In this document: in pieces, positions 9,077 through 18,808 of the stretch | Layout: each line of letters opens with the position of its first letter | Position numbering within the stretch: the first letter of the stretch is position 1 | Assembly (NCBI GenBank): GCA_031119395.1 | Contig: JAVHYA010000001.1 | Location: 1-64,000, forward strand | Source: Pseudomonadota bacterium | Lineage (GTDB): Bacteria; Pseudomonadota; Gammaproteobacteria; Burkholderiales; Burkholderiaceae_C | DNA: 64,000 bases | Direction of reading: 5' to 3' | Made by a program: the position numbers and the translations under genes | The notes under the pieces: generated by a model | Database searches by the model: none | What the model was told of the DNA's origin: nothing | Seen by the model: only the letters and a program-made list of their open reading frames with translations

Positions 9077-9253
9077 GCGTCTCCTCGGGAGGGGGTTGGC
9101 GGGAGGCCGTCGGGATGCTCGCCAGGCAGGCGGACCCGGGGCCCTTGCCGGGCCATTGTGCAGCAGCGACGCAGGCGCCCCGGCACCCCGGGCGGCGCGC
9201 ACTCGGCGCCTCGGCCTGCATGGGCGCCGGCACGCGCATGGCCCAATCCCGGC

Positions 9254-9550
9254 ATGGACCTCGAACCCGCGCGCTTCTCCCGGCTCATCCTCCTGTGCAC
9301 CGACTGCGAGAAGCGCGACAACGGCCCCAGAGCGCTCGCCGCCAAGCCGGCGATGCGCCAGCTCAAGCACCTGGTCGCCGACGGGCCGGGCAAGGTCAAG
9401 CTGCTGCGCACGCGCTGCATGGGCCTGTGCCCGCGCAAGGCCATGGCGGCCGTGGTCTGCGGCGACGGCCTCGCACCGGCGACCGCCGAGTTGGCGAAGG
9501 ACGGCGACCTCGAGACGCTCGCCCGTTCGGCCGCCGCCCCGGCACGCTGA
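9254..9550 (+). CDS. Small [2Fe-2S] thioredoxin-like ferredoxin
   Basis: 98 residues with four cysteines arranged as in thioredoxin-fold [2Fe-2S] ferredoxins: CTDC at residues 15-18 and CMGLC at 55-59, the latter preceded by KVKLLRTR. Such proteins carry electrons or help assemble cofactors in the cytoplasm; the partner here is not evident. The gene is divergent from the histidine kinase. The ATG is chosen because the sequence after it (MDLEPARFSRLILLCTDC) fits the normal distance from the N-terminus to the first cysteine. Confidence 0.7.
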   Translation: MDLEPARFSRLILLCTDCEKRDNGPRALAAKPAMRQLKHLVADGPGKVKLLRTRCMGLCPRKAMAAVVCGDGLAPATAELAKDGDLETLARSAAAPAR

Positions 9551-9643
9551 CGCGCGCCCGCCGCGCCGGCCTGCGACGCCGCTGACATCAAGTTACGTTC
9601 TTCTCCGGCAAGCCCGGCCGCCGGGATGCCTTGGGATGGCGGC

Positions 9644-9988
9644 ATGTCCACTTCCCCGCCTTCCCGCCTGCCGGCGCAGCGTGGCGCCGGGCGCTCAGCG
9701 TCCCCCGCACCGACGCGATGGAGCGGCACCGACACCGGGCCCCTTCCCGTGCCGGCGCTGCGGCCTTTGCAGCGCGCCGCCCTCAGCACCCTGCGCGCCG
9801 GCCGCCGGATCGCCAAGGGCGGACTGCGCGGCGTCGACGCGGCCGACGCGCAGCAGGTCGTCGCCTTTCCCACCCCCACCGTGCAGGCCCTGCTGCGCTA
9901 CGGCTTCATCGAGGAAGAGGACGCGAGCGGCGTCTACCGCGCGACCGACCATGGCCTGCGCGCGCTCGCGGTGCTGTCCGCATCGTGA
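9644..9988 (+). CDS. Hypothetical protein, possible small winged-helix-like fold
   Basis: 114 residues from the ATG at 9644 (an in-frame ATG at 9626 would add six residues). Residues 1-40 are proline/serine-rich and probably disordered. The rest (PALRPLQRAALSTLRAGRRI ... TVQALLRYGFIEEEDASGVY) alternates helix and short strand as in small winged-helix domains, but I see no family signature. Its TGA overlaps the ATG of the following lipoprotein (TGATG), so the two are likely translated together. Confidence 0.55.
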   Translation: MSTSPPSRLPAQRGAGRSASPAPTRWSGTDTGPLPVPALRPLQRAALSTLRAGRRIAKGGLRGVDAADAQQVVAFPTPTVQALLRYGFIEEEDASGVYRATDHGLRALAVLSAS

Positions 9989-10416
9989 TGCGGCGCTGCC
10001 CGTCCGCGCTGCTGGGGTGCATGCTGCTGCTCGGCGCGGCGGCCTGCACGCGCAGCGAGCCGCCGGCTGCGGCCACGGTGGAGATCGCCATGTGTCCCGA
10101 ACCCTGGCAGCTGGAAGACTGCGGCAGCCGCGCGGGTGAAGGGCCGAGCTGTGCGTTCATTCCCGCCTCGGCCAACGGCACGGGGGGCCAGCCGCGGGCC
10201 TGGGCCTACGACGCGGACGGCGTGAAGCTGGTCGACTTCGCGTTGCCGCTGGTGCCGGGCGCCGACGGCGCGCCACGCCGTGTGCGGCTGGCGCTGGAGC
10301 ACGCGGCGCGCCCGGTGCACCGCATCGTCGTGTGCTCGGTCGACCCGCATCTGCCGGTGGTGCGCGAGCGCATCACGCCGGTGGTCCAGCGCACCGGGAT
10401 GCTATCGAATCCATAG
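9988..10416 (+). CDS. Small predicted lipoprotein (142 aa)
   Basis: Starts MRRCPSALLGCMLLLGAAAC, a clear type II signal peptide with lipobox GAAAC, so the mature protein should be lipid-anchored at Cys20. The rest is about 120 residues with four further cysteines (CPEP, EDCG, PSCAF, VVCS) and no family I recognise. The start overlaps the previous gene's stop. The last residues (GMLSNP) and the stop codon lie inside repeat copy 3, so the native C-terminus may have been altered by the repeat. Confidence 0.6.
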   Translation: MRRCPSALLGCMLLLGAAACTRSEPPAAATVEIAMCPEPWQLEDCGSRAGEGPSCAFIPASANGTGGQPRAWAYDADGVKLVDFALPLVPGADGAPRRVRLALEHAARPVHRIVVCSVDPHLPVVRERITPVVQRTGMLSNP

Positions 10417-10455
10417 CTGCCCGCGCACGCCTGGCGGGCGCTGCGGGCCGGTTCG
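10400..10455 (+). repeat. Dispersed stem-loop repeat, copy 3
   Basis: Forward copy beginning TGCTATCGAATCCATAGCTG, then the dyad CCGCGCACGCCTGGCGGGCG and GGGCCGGTTC. The TAG inside CATAGC is the stop codon of the lipoprotein gene. The element separates that gene from convergent nadE (end at 10471). Confidence 0.85.
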
Positions 10456-10470
10456 GCTCGGGGTCCCGCC

Positions 10471-12552
<2,082 letters not shown>

Positions 12553-12565
12553 GGGCGGAAATCCT

Positions 12566-13174
12566 TCATCGGCGGGCCGGCAGGCGGATGCGCGAGCCGG
12601 GCGTGGTCGCCACGCGGAACACCGTCTCGAACTGCTCCAGCACCATCGCCTGGCGCCTTGCGGTCTGCGTCGCGACGCAGTCGCGCGGCACCGTCACCTC
12701 CAGCGCATGCATCCGCGCGTCGGCCACGGTGGCCAGTATGCATTGGTCGCTGGCGACCCCGGTCACGATGATGCGCCCGGCCTGCAGGTGCTGCAGCAGC
12801 AGGGCCAAGGGCGTGCCCGAGAAGCCCGAGAGATGCGGCTTGAGCACGAAGTAGTCCTGCGGCTCGGGCATGAGCGCCTGCGTGATGGCCGCGCCCGCCC
12901 CGCCCTGGGCCACCGACATCTCGACCAGGGACGGGAAGTCGGAGCGCCAGCGGCCCCGGTTGTCGTTGGCGTAGATCACCGGCACGTGCACCGCCCGCGC
13001 CCGGCGGCACAGCGCGGCCAGCGGCCGGGTGACGGCCTGCGCGCCCGGCAGCAGCTTGTCGGCGTCGGGAAAGTCCCAGGCGCTGATCATGTCGACCACC
13101 AGCAGCGCCCAGCCGCCGGGCGCCGGCCGGTCGGCCAGGGCGCCGTTGCGGCGGGAGGGTGACTGGCGGCCCAT
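12566..13174 (-). CDS. Isochorismatase-family cysteine hydrolase
   Basis: 202 residues with the full catalytic triad: Asp28 in [11 protein letters not shown], Lys112 in VLKPHLSGF and Cys145 in TGVASDQCI. The metal-binding histidines of true nicotinamidases (PncA) are not visible at the expected place, where the sequence reads YANDNRGRW, so a YecD-like or other amide/ether hydrolase is more likely despite the neighbouring nadE. The ATG at 13174 lies eight bases after the methyltransferase stop. Substrate unknown. Confidence 0.85.
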   Translation of the reverse strand: MGRQSPSRRNGALADRPAPGGWALLVVDMISAWDFPDADKLLPGAQAVTRPLAALCRRARAVHVPVIYANDNRGRWRSDFPSLVEMSVAQGGAGAAITQALMPEPQDYFVLKPHLSGFSGTPLALLLQHLQAGRIIVTGVASDQCILATVADARMHALEVTVPRDCVATQTARRQAMVLEQFETVFRVATTPGSRIRLPARR

Positions 13175-13182
13175 GGCGTCCG

Positions 13183-13797
13183 TCAGCCGATGCCTTCGCG
13201 CGCCGCCACCGAACGCGCGTCGCGCGACCACAGCTGCAGCACGAAGTCGTCTTCCTCGTGGCGCACCAGCCGCCGCAGGCCCAGGCGTTCCAGCGCCTCG
13301 TGCACGGCCTGCGTGGACTGGCGGCGCTCGGCGAAGTCGGGCCGCCAGTCGCAGGCCACGAGGTCGCCGTCCGCCGCGAGGGACGCCAGGCAGGCCTGCG
13401 CCACCTCGGCCCAGGCAGCGGGTTCGATGAAGTAGCCGATCTCGCCCAGCACGATCAGGTCGAAGGGCCCGTCGGCGCGGGGCCAGTCCTGCGGCAGCGC
13501 ATGGCGCTCGACGCGCACGTGCGGCAGCGCCGCCGTGCGGCGCCGGGCGACGTCCACCGCGTGGGCGTTGAAGTCGCTGGCCAGCACGCGCTGGCAGCGA
13601 TTGGCCAGGGCCGCGGTGAGTTCCGCCGTGCCGCAACCGGGCTCGTAGGCGCTGCGGTAGCCAGGCCGCGTCAGGCTGGCCAGCAGCAGCGCGCGCTTGC
13701 GGGCCTCGTACCAGCGGCTGCGCACGCCGTACGGGTCCTCGGCCGCGCCATAGAGCGAGTCGAAGTACGCGGGAAGCGAGGAAGCCTGGGCGCTCAC
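13183..13797 (-). CDS. Class I SAM-dependent methyltransferase (NodS-like)
   Basis: 204 residues starting at a GTG that overlaps the stop of the PIG-L gene (GTGA). The SAM site is EPGCGTAELTAALA (about residues 50-63), followed by ASDFNAHAVDVARRR and FDLIVLGEIGYFI, the layout of NodS-type N-methyltransferases. NodS methylates a deacetylated amino sugar during Nod-factor synthesis, which makes the neighbouring PIG-L deacetylase meaningful: free an amine, then methylate it. That sequence of reactions is my inference from gene order. Confidence 0.8.
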   Translation of the reverse strand: MSAQASSLPAYFDSLYGAAEDPYGVRSRWYEARKRALLLASLTRPGYRSAYEPGCGTAELTAALANRCQRVLASDFNAHAVDVARRRTAALPHVRVERHALPQDWPRADGPFDLIVLGEIGYFIEPAAWAEVAQACLASLAADGDLVACDWRPDFAERRQSTQAVHEALERLGLRRLVRHEEDDFVLQLWSRDARSVAAREGIG

Positions 13798-14558
13798 GCG
13801 AACATCAGCTCGAACGGGCGTGCGGCCCGCGCCACCGAGCCCGCGTCGAGGATCGGCGCCGCCCCGGTCGAGGGGTCGGGCCGCAACTGGCTCTCGAAGG
13901 CCTGCACCGCGGCGCACTTGCGCTGCACGGTCGCCTCGTCCAGCTCGAGCCGGCGGGCGCGGTGCCAGGGCAGGCGCGGGTCGTCGGGGCGCGCCCAGTG
14001 CCAGCCCCAGACCGGCACCTCGACGAGACGCGCGCCGGTGCGCGCCGCCGCCCAGGCGCAGGCATGGCCGACCGCCTCGTGGTCGGGATGGCCGTCCATG
14101 CGCCAGGTGGTGAAGACCACGTCGTCCTCGTCGAACACCTGCACCAGGCGCTCCGCGAGGTCGAGGTACAGGCGCTGCACGCCGCCGTCGGGCAGGCCCA
14201 GGCGGTGGATCTCGGCGTCCATCACGCCCAGCCGCGTCAGCGCCCTCGCCTGCTCGCGCGGCCGCTCCTGGCCCAGCCGGCCGGCGGGCCAGTGGCGCGA
14301 ACCCGGATGGCTGGCCGTGCCGTCGGTCACGGCCACCAGGGCCAGCCGCCGGCCGGCGCGCGCCAGCTGCGACATCAGGCCGCCGACCGCCAGCACTTCA
14401 TCGTCGGGGTGCGGCGCCACGATCACGGCGCGCGAACGCATCGGCACCAGCTGGGCGACGCTCGTGGGCGGCGCATCGCGCAGCGCGGCGCAGGCCATCC
14501 AGGCATCCTCCGGCGTGCCCCGGCCGGGGTGGATGGTGCGATCGATCACAGCTGCCAT
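13794..14558 (-). CDS. PIG-L/LmbE-family N-deacetylase
   Basis: 254 residues with the zinc-binding signature APHPDDEVLAVGGL (about residues 55-68) and the second ligand block WRMDGHPDHEAVGHA (about 145-160). Family members remove acetyl groups from N-acetylglucosamine conjugates. The ATG at 14558 lies inside the end of the acyl-CoA-dehydrogenase-like gene (13-base overlap), and the stop overlaps the methyltransferase start, so all three are probably translationally coupled. In other proteobacteria I recall this trio next to a family 2 glycosyltransferase; none is present here. Confidence 0.85.
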   Translation of the reverse strand: MAAVIDRTIHPGRGTPEDAWMACAALRDAPPTSVAQLVPMRSRAVIVAPHPDDEVLAVGGLMSQLARAGRRLALVAVTDGTASHPGSRHWPAGRLGQERPREQARALTRLGVMDAEIHRLGLPDGGVQRLYLDLAERLVQVFDEDDVVFTTWRMDGHPDHEAVGHACAWAAARTGARLVEVPVWGWHWARPDDPRLPWHRARRLELDEATVQRKCAAVQAFESQLRPDPSTGAAPILDAGSVARAARPFELMFA

Positions 14559-15556
14559 GCGAAGCTCTCCTCGTGGGGGTCGGCGTCCAGCGCCAGGGCG
14601 CCGAGCGCGGCGAGGTCGCGCTCGGCATGGCTCTGGCGGATGAAGACGGGAAGGTCGGCCATGGCGCGCGCGAATCGCGCGTCCCGGCACAGGGGTGCGG
14701 CGCCGAGGCCGCGCGCCGCATGGCGCGCCACGGCCTCGGCGGCCTCCTCGACGGCCAGGCGCACGCGCAGCGCCCAGGCCTGGGCGTTGGCCCCGGGATG
14801 CGCATCGATCCAGGCCGCGCACTCGCGCAGCAGGGCCGCGCTGGCAGCCAGCGCCGTGTCGATGCCGCCCACATGGGCCAGGCGGTGCGGGTCGCTGCGG
14901 CTGCCCGCCTTGTCGCGCACCATGGCCGCGATGCCCGCCGCCCCGCCCCACCAGCAGGCGGCGATGCCCGCCCCGCCCTGCCAGAAGCCGGGACGCCGCA
15001 CGTAGTCGCCCGGCCGGCCGAGGGGCCGCGCGGGCGTGCCGTCGAAGCGCACGTCGACGCTCGCGCTCCCGGCCATGCCCACGGCCTGCCAGCCGGTGTC
15101 GGTGACGGTCACGCCCGGGGCGTCCATCGCCACCGTGGCCAGGCACGGCTCGCCATCCGCATTCCAGCCGCTGACCACCGCGTGCGTCACCTGGGCCGCA
15201 CCGCTACACCACGCCTTGGTGCCCCGCAGCCGATAGCCGTCGCCCGCCGTCTCGAACATCAGGCGCGCATCCGGCGGCTCGGCGCACCAGGTCGCCCAAC
15301 GGCTGCCCGACGGTGCCGGCGAGGCGCCCAACTCGGCGAGGATGGCCAGGGCATCGGTGTGCCCCTCGAAGAGCTTGACCAGGGAGAGATCGTGCGCCGC
15401 CACCTGGGCCAGGCGTTGCCAGCGCGCCAGGGTCTGGCCGCTGCCCGGCCGCGGCAGGCGGTCCAGTCCGGCCCCGACCAGATCGGCCAGCGACAGCGCG
15501 TGGCCGACCGCATCGCGCAGCGCCGCGACAGGGTCGGGTGAAGTAGAAGAAACCAT
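14546..15556 (-). CDS. Acyl-CoA dehydrogenase-like flavoprotein
   Basis: 336 residues, somewhat short for the acyl-CoA dehydrogenase fold (about 380). The middle beta-domain is visible in RLRGTKAWCSGAAQVTHAVV and GWQAVGMAGSASVDVRFDGT; the C-terminal helices follow. It lacks an obvious catalytic glutamate in the usual place, so a non-beta-oxidation role is plausible. First gene of the operon with PIG-L deacetylase, methyltransferase, isochorismatase-like hydrolase and nadE. The ATG at 15556 has no strong ribosome site and lies about 90 bases after an intrinsic terminator on the same strand. Confidence 0.7.
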   Translation of the reverse strand: MVSSTSPDPVAALRDAVGHALSLADLVGAGLDRLPRPGSGQTLARWQRLAQVAAHDLSLVKLFEGHTDALAILAELGASPAPSGSRWATWCAEPPDARLMFETAGDGYRLRGTKAWCSGAAQVTHAVVSGWNADGEPCLATVAMDAPGVTVTDTGWQAVGMAGSASVDVRFDGTPARPLGRPGDYVRRPGFWQGGAGIAACWWGGAAGIAAMVRDKAGSRSDPHRLAHVGGIDTALAASAALLRECAAWIDAHPGANAQAWALRVRLAVEEAAEAVARHAARGLGAAPLCRDARFARAMADLPVFIRQSHAERDLAALGALALDADPHEESFAWQL

Positions 15557-15967
15557 GGCACCGATGGTGCGGTTCGAGGGCGCACCCGTCGGTCGGCCGG
15601 CAGGAACCGCGTGTGTAGGCGCCCGCCCGCCACCGGGCGGCCTGCGCAAAAGAAAGGGCGCCCACCCGGGCGCCCTCTCACGGCTGTCGATCATCCCCGG
15701 CGCGCTGCCGTGCGGGCATCGGTTTGCTGGCTTCGTGGCGGGCATCCCCTTCACGATGCACGGAATCCGCTGCCGCTCGTCGCATCGCTGGACCCCGGGA
15801 CGTCTCTTCGACCGCAACGCCAATCTAGGGCTGTGCCGTGCGGCGCGTGTAGGAGGTGCGGCATCGCGGGCGTCCCTGGCTGCGCACGGCGCCTGCGCGC
15901 CGGCGCAATCGCACCGTAGGAAATCGCGCACACTGTCGGGCGTCGAACCACCGGCTTCGCCCGCACG
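15557..15967. other. 411-base divergent intergenic region with leader/terminator
   Basis: The only gap above 300 bases. It separates two divergent genes (dehydrogenase-like, minus; PaiB-like, plus). On the minus strand it holds a good intrinsic terminator (15646-15676) and, upstream of it, two direct copies of GATGCCCGC (minus-strand reading; 15712-15720 and 15738-15746). A small minus-strand frame starting ATGCCCGCCACGAAG after GAAGGGG could encode a leader peptide of about 20-40 residues running into the terminator, but has no recognisable sequence. It may be a transcribed leader or a small RNA. I match it to no known riboswitch. Confidence 0.4.
15646..15676 (-). terminator. Intrinsic terminator in the leader of the dehydrogenase/PIG-L operon
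   Basis: On the minus strand a nine-pair perfect stem (AGGGCGCCC with GGGCGCCCT, four-base loop) is followed by the U-rich run TTTCTTTT, a textbook Rho-independent terminator. No gene ends before it: it sits upstream of the dehydrogenase-like gene on the same strand, so it should act either as an attenuator or as the end of a small RNA. Confidence 0.75.
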
Positions 15968-16600
15968 ATGTACATCCCTGCCCACTTCGCCGAGTCACGC
16001 CCCGACGCCCTGGCCCGCATCATGCGCGAGCATCCGCTGGGCATGCTGGTTCACCCGCACGACGGCCGCTTCGATGCCGACCACGTCCCCTTCGAGTACG
16101 AGCCCGGCGAGGGGCCGCACGGCACCCTGCACGCCCATGTCGCCCGCGCCAACCCGCTGTGGCAGCGCTGCCCGACCGGCACGCCGGTGATGGTGGTCTT
16201 CCGCGGGGCCCAGGCGTATGTCTCGCCGAGCTGGTACCCGAGCAAGCACGAGACGCATCGCCTGGTGCCGACCTGGAACTACGAGGTGGTGCACGCCCAC
16301 GGCACGCTCGTCATCGACGACGACGAGCGCTCGGTGCGGCGCATCGTGGCCCGGCTGACGCGGCGCCACGAGGCGCAGGAGCCGCGGCCCTGGAAGATGG
16401 GCGACTCGGCGCCCGAGTTCATCGACGAGCTGCTGCGGCACATCGTGGCGATACGCGTCGAACTCACGGCCCTGGAGGGCAAGGTCAAGCTGAGCCAGAA
16501 CCGCGAGGAGCGCGACCGGCTGGGCGCGGCCGACACGCTGGACGCCCGCGGCGACGCAGCGATGGCCCGCGCGATGCGCGACGCCGGTCCGAATTCCTGA
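15968..16600 (+). CDS. paiB: FMN-binding PaiB-family protein
   Basis: 210 residues opening MYIPAHFAESRPDALARIM, the hallmark of PaiB-type flavin-binding split-barrel proteins. Further family blocks are HPLGMLVHPHDGRFDADHVP, QAYVSPSWYPSKHE and VPTWNYEVVHAHG. In Bacillus PaiB was described as a negative regulator of sporulation and protease genes; in proteobacteria the role is unproven and FMN or heme binding is assumed. It is cytoplasmic, transcribed alone, and convergent with the catB-type gene. Confidence 0.9.
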   Translation: MYIPAHFAESRPDALARIMREHPLGMLVHPHDGRFDADHVPFEYEPGEGPHGTLHAHVARANPLWQRCPTGTPVMVVFRGAQAYVSPSWYPSKHETHRLVPTWNYEVVHAHGTLVIDDDERSVRRIVARLTRRHEAQEPRPWKMGDSAPEFIDELLRHIVAIRVELTALEGKVKLSQNREERDRLGAADTLDARGDAAMARAMRDAGPNS

Positions 16601-16738
16601 AGACAGCGCGCGAGCCGGCGGCCCCTCGCTCGTCGGCCCATCGGCTGCAGGACGTCGCTTGCGTCCTGGACGTCGTGCACCGCGGTCTGAATCGTCGGAC
16701 GGCGCCCGGTCGTCGAAGGCCGGCGGCATGCGGCAGCG

Positions 16739-16756
16739 CCCGGCAGGCCTGCCGGG
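16739..16756. terminator. Perfect 18-base palindrome between convergent genes
   Basis: CCCGGCAGGCCTGCCGGG lies in the 194-base gap between the ends of the PaiB-like and CatB-type genes. As RNA it could form a hairpin on either strand. There is no U-run on either side, so it is at best a weak or Rho-assisted bidirectional terminator. The rest of this gap shows no gene. Confidence 0.35.
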
Positions 16757-16794
16757 ATGCAAGCCGGCGAGACGGCAAGGCGCTCATCCTGCCG

Positions 16795-17424
16795 TCACGG
16801 CCACGAGCGCCAGTGGTCGTGGAGTCCTTGAATGTCTCCTGAGCAGAGCATGGGCATGGCGGCTTCGATGGCTGGCAGAGGCCAATCCCACCACTGCATC
16901 TCGAGCAGCATCTGCACCTGTTCAGGCGGGAATCGCCTGCGGATCTCCGTGGCAGGATTTCCCACCACGATGGCATAGGGCGCCACGTCCCGGGCGACAA
17001 CGGCCCTGCTGCCAATGACAGCGCCATGTCCGACGGAAACCCCCGGCAGGATCATCGCCTCGGCACCGATCCACACGTCGCTTCCGATCACGGTATCGCC
17101 GGCCGGCATGAATGCATCGCGTGCGGCCGCGAAAGCAGGCTCGTGCCGCATGTAGAAGAACGGGTAGGAGGATGCCCAGTCGGCGCGGTGCCCCTGGTTT
17201 CCCGCCATGATGAAGGACGCCCCTGAGCCGATGGAGCAGAAGCTGCCGATGACGAGCCTGTCCACGTCGTGCCGGTCCGGCAGCAGATAGCGTGCGCAAT
17301 CGTCAAAGCTGTGCCCGTGGTAGTAGCCCGAGTAGTAGCTGAAACGCCCGACGTCGATGTTGGGGTTCGTGACCTGCTCGCTCAGCAGCCTGCCCTTGAA
17401 TGGACTCTCGAAGAAGTTGCTCAT
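16795..17424 (-). CDS. catB: CatB-type (xenobiotic) O-acetyltransferase
   Basis: 209 residues, the normal length of type B chloramphenicol acetyltransferases. It follows the CatB pattern closely: [55 protein letters not shown] with the catalytic His79, the left-handed beta-helix repeats ([20 protein letters not shown]) and the trimer-type ending [10 protein letters not shown]. Family members acetylate chloramphenicol or other hydroxylated compounds using acetyl-CoA. Its bases are less GC-rich than its neighbours (several 60-base lines near 60%), which suggests acquisition. No integron attC site is visible. Resistance itself is not shown by sequence. Confidence 0.88.
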   Translation of the reverse strand: MSNFFESPFKGRLLSEQVTNPNIDVGRFSYYSGYYHGHSFDDCARYLLPDRHDVDRLVIGSFCSIGSGASFIMAGNQGHRADWASSYPFFYMRHEPAFAAARDAFMPAGDTVIGSDVWIGAEAMILPGVSVGHGAVIGSRAVVARDVAPYAIVVGNPATEIRRRFPPEQVQMLLEMQWWDWPLPAIEAAMPMLCSGDIQGLHDHWRSWP

Positions 17425-17533
17425 GCGCGCGAGTCTGCATCATCGCCAGGCGCGGCTGGACGACCATCGGTGGCCGCCATCGGTCGCAGGGCTTCGTGCG
17501 CGATCGGCCGCTTCGCGCACCACGCCCGGGCGC

Positions 17534-18427
17534 TCAGCCCGCCACGCTCTCGACCACCGACGGCCGGCGCCGCGCGGTCATGGCACAGCCCACCGACGCC
17601 CCCATCACCAGCGCGATGGCGAGCCACTGCGTGACGCTCAGCCGCTCGCCCAACAGGCCCAGCGCCAGCAGCGCCGCCACCGCCGGCTCCATGCTGATCA
17701 TGATGCCGAAGGCCTCCCTGGGCAGCCGCTTCAGGGCCACCATCTCCAGCGAGATGGGGATGGCGCTGGAGATGGCCGCCACGCACAGGCCCACGGCGAG
17801 TACGCCGGGCGCCAGCAGCGCGGCGCCTGCGTGCCACGCGCCCACCGGCAGCACCACGAGCGCCGCCACACTCAGGCCCAGCGCCACCGAGTGGCCGGCA
17901 TGGAGATGGCCGAGCCGCTTGCCGAACACGATGTACAGGCCCCACAGGACCGCAGCGGCCAGCGCCCAGAGCACCCCGAGCGGGTCGAGACGGCTGTCGC
18001 CGATGCCCAGCGGCAGCAGCAGGGCCAGGCCCGAGGCGGCGAGCGCCACCCAGATGAAGTCGATCGCGCGGCGCGACGACAGCACGGCCACGGTCAACGG
18101 CCCCGCGAACTCGATCGCCACCGCCAGCCCGAAGGGGATGGTGCGCAGCGCCATGTAGAAGCTCAGGTTCATGAGCCCCAGCGTGGCGCCGTAGAGCACG
18201 ATGGCGCGCCAGTCGCCGGGCCGCAGGGGCCGGCGCCAGGGCCGCCAGATCAGCAGAAGCAGGAGGGCCGAGAAGCCGACACGCAGCGCCGTCGTGCCCT
18301 GGGCGCCGATGGCCGGGAACAGGGCGTGCTTGGCCCAGGAAGTGCCCAGCCCCAAGGCCGTGACAGCGCCCAGCACGGCCAGGAAGGGAACGAAGGCGGC
18401 CGGCGCGCGGCCCGCATGGGAAGGCAT
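17534..18427 (-). CDS. rhtA: EamA-family exporter, RhtA (threonine/homoserine)-like
   Basis: 297 residues with ten hydrophobic helices in two EamA halves. The segments NLSFYMALRTIPFGLAVAIE and EFAGPLTVAVL, and in the second half GIMISMEPAVAALLAL, match the RhtA branch that exports threonine, homoserine and related amino acids. A signal-less inner-membrane protein. It is transcribed leftwards, 33 bases beyond the end of ssuF; whether it shares that transcript is uncertain, since methionine-pathway homoserine efflux would be a loose fit with the sulfur genes. Confidence 0.8.
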   Translation of the reverse strand: MPSHAGRAPAAFVPFLAVLGAVTALGLGTSWAKHALFPAIGAQGTTALRVGFSALLLLLIWRPWRRPLRPGDWRAIVLYGATLGLMNLSFYMALRTIPFGLAVAIEFAGPLTVAVLSSRRAIDFIWVALAASGLALLLPLGIGDSRLDPLGVLWALAAAVLWGLYIVFGKRLGHLHAGHSVALGLSVAALVVLPVGAWHAGAALLAPGVLAVGLCVAAISSAIPISLEMVALKRLPREAFGIMISMEPAVAALLALGLLGERLSVTQWLAIALVMGASVGCAMTARRRPSVVESVAG

Positions 18428-18460
18428 CGGGCGGAGTATCGCCCGCGCCCTCCCGTTGCC

Positions 18461-18676
18461 TTACAGCTTGGCGATCGACACCTCGGTCGACTTGACCAGG
18501 GCGACGACGTCGGAGCCGATCTTCAGCTGCAGCTCGTCCACCGAGCGCGTGGTGATGACGGAGGTGACGATGCCCCAGGGCGTCTCGACGTCGACCTCGG
18601 AGACGACGTCGCCGCGGATGATCTCGCGGACCTTGCCCTTGAACTGGTTGCGCACGTTGATGGCCTGGATGCTCAT
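18461..18676 (-). CDS. ssuF: Molbindin (Mop/TOBE) protein, SsuF-like
   Basis: 71 residues beginning MSIQAINVRNQFKGKVREII, a single TOBE/Mop domain that binds molybdate or another oxyanion as a ring of subunits. In Pseudomonas putida S-313 the ssuEADCBF operon ends with ssuF, a molbindin reported as needed for sulfonate use. Here the gene likewise follows ssuB and metY on the same strand, separated from metY by 132 bases that include repeat copy 4, and no modABC genes are near. The SsuF assignment rests on this order and the domain type. Confidence 0.8.
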   Translation of the reverse strand: MSIQAINVRNQFKGKVREIIRGDVVSEVDVETPWGIVTSVITTRSVDELQLKIGSDVVALVKSTEVSIAKL

Positions 18677-18703
18677 GATGGTTTCCTTGACAACAAATGG
18701 GTT

Positions 18704-18760
18704 TGCTATGGATTCGATAGCTGCTCGCGCAGGCAGGACGGGCGCTGCGGCCCGATTTCT
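18704..18760 (+). repeat. Dispersed stem-loop repeat, copy 4
   Basis: Forward copy TGCTATGGATTCGATAGCTG, then CTCGCGCAGGCAGGACGGGCG, GCTGCGGCCCGATTTC. It lies between metY and ssuF, 28 bases upstream of the ssuF ATG, i.e. inside the presumed operon, where its hairpins could lower ssuF expression or stabilise the upstream message. Confidence 0.85.
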
Positions 18761-18808
18761 TTTAGATTCGGCGACATCGCGGTGGCCCCGGCAGCGCATG
18801 CCGCGTGC

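Noticed and set aside
4487-9550. A 1,687-codon open frame on the plus strand
   Set aside because: It runs through the transferase gene in another frame and antisense to the histidine kinase. Such long chance frames are expected at about 70% GC; the translation is Arg/Gly/Ala-rich and matches no family, while the kinase and transferase show clear motifs.
12566-13174. Nicotinamidase (PncA), suggested by adjacent nadE
   Set aside because: The Asp-x-His...His metal site of nicotinamidases is not visible; the sequence there is YANDNRGRW, so the general isochorismatase-family call is safer.
15677-15967. Known riboswitch (glycine, SAM/SAH, cobalamin, guanidine) in the PIG-L leader
   Set aside because: None of the conserved cores that I know for these classes is present; only a terminator and short direct repeats are seen.
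16601-16794. Integron attC site next to the CatB-type gene
   Set aside because: No GTTRRRY-type core sites or attC-like arms could be found; only an 18-base palindrome is present.
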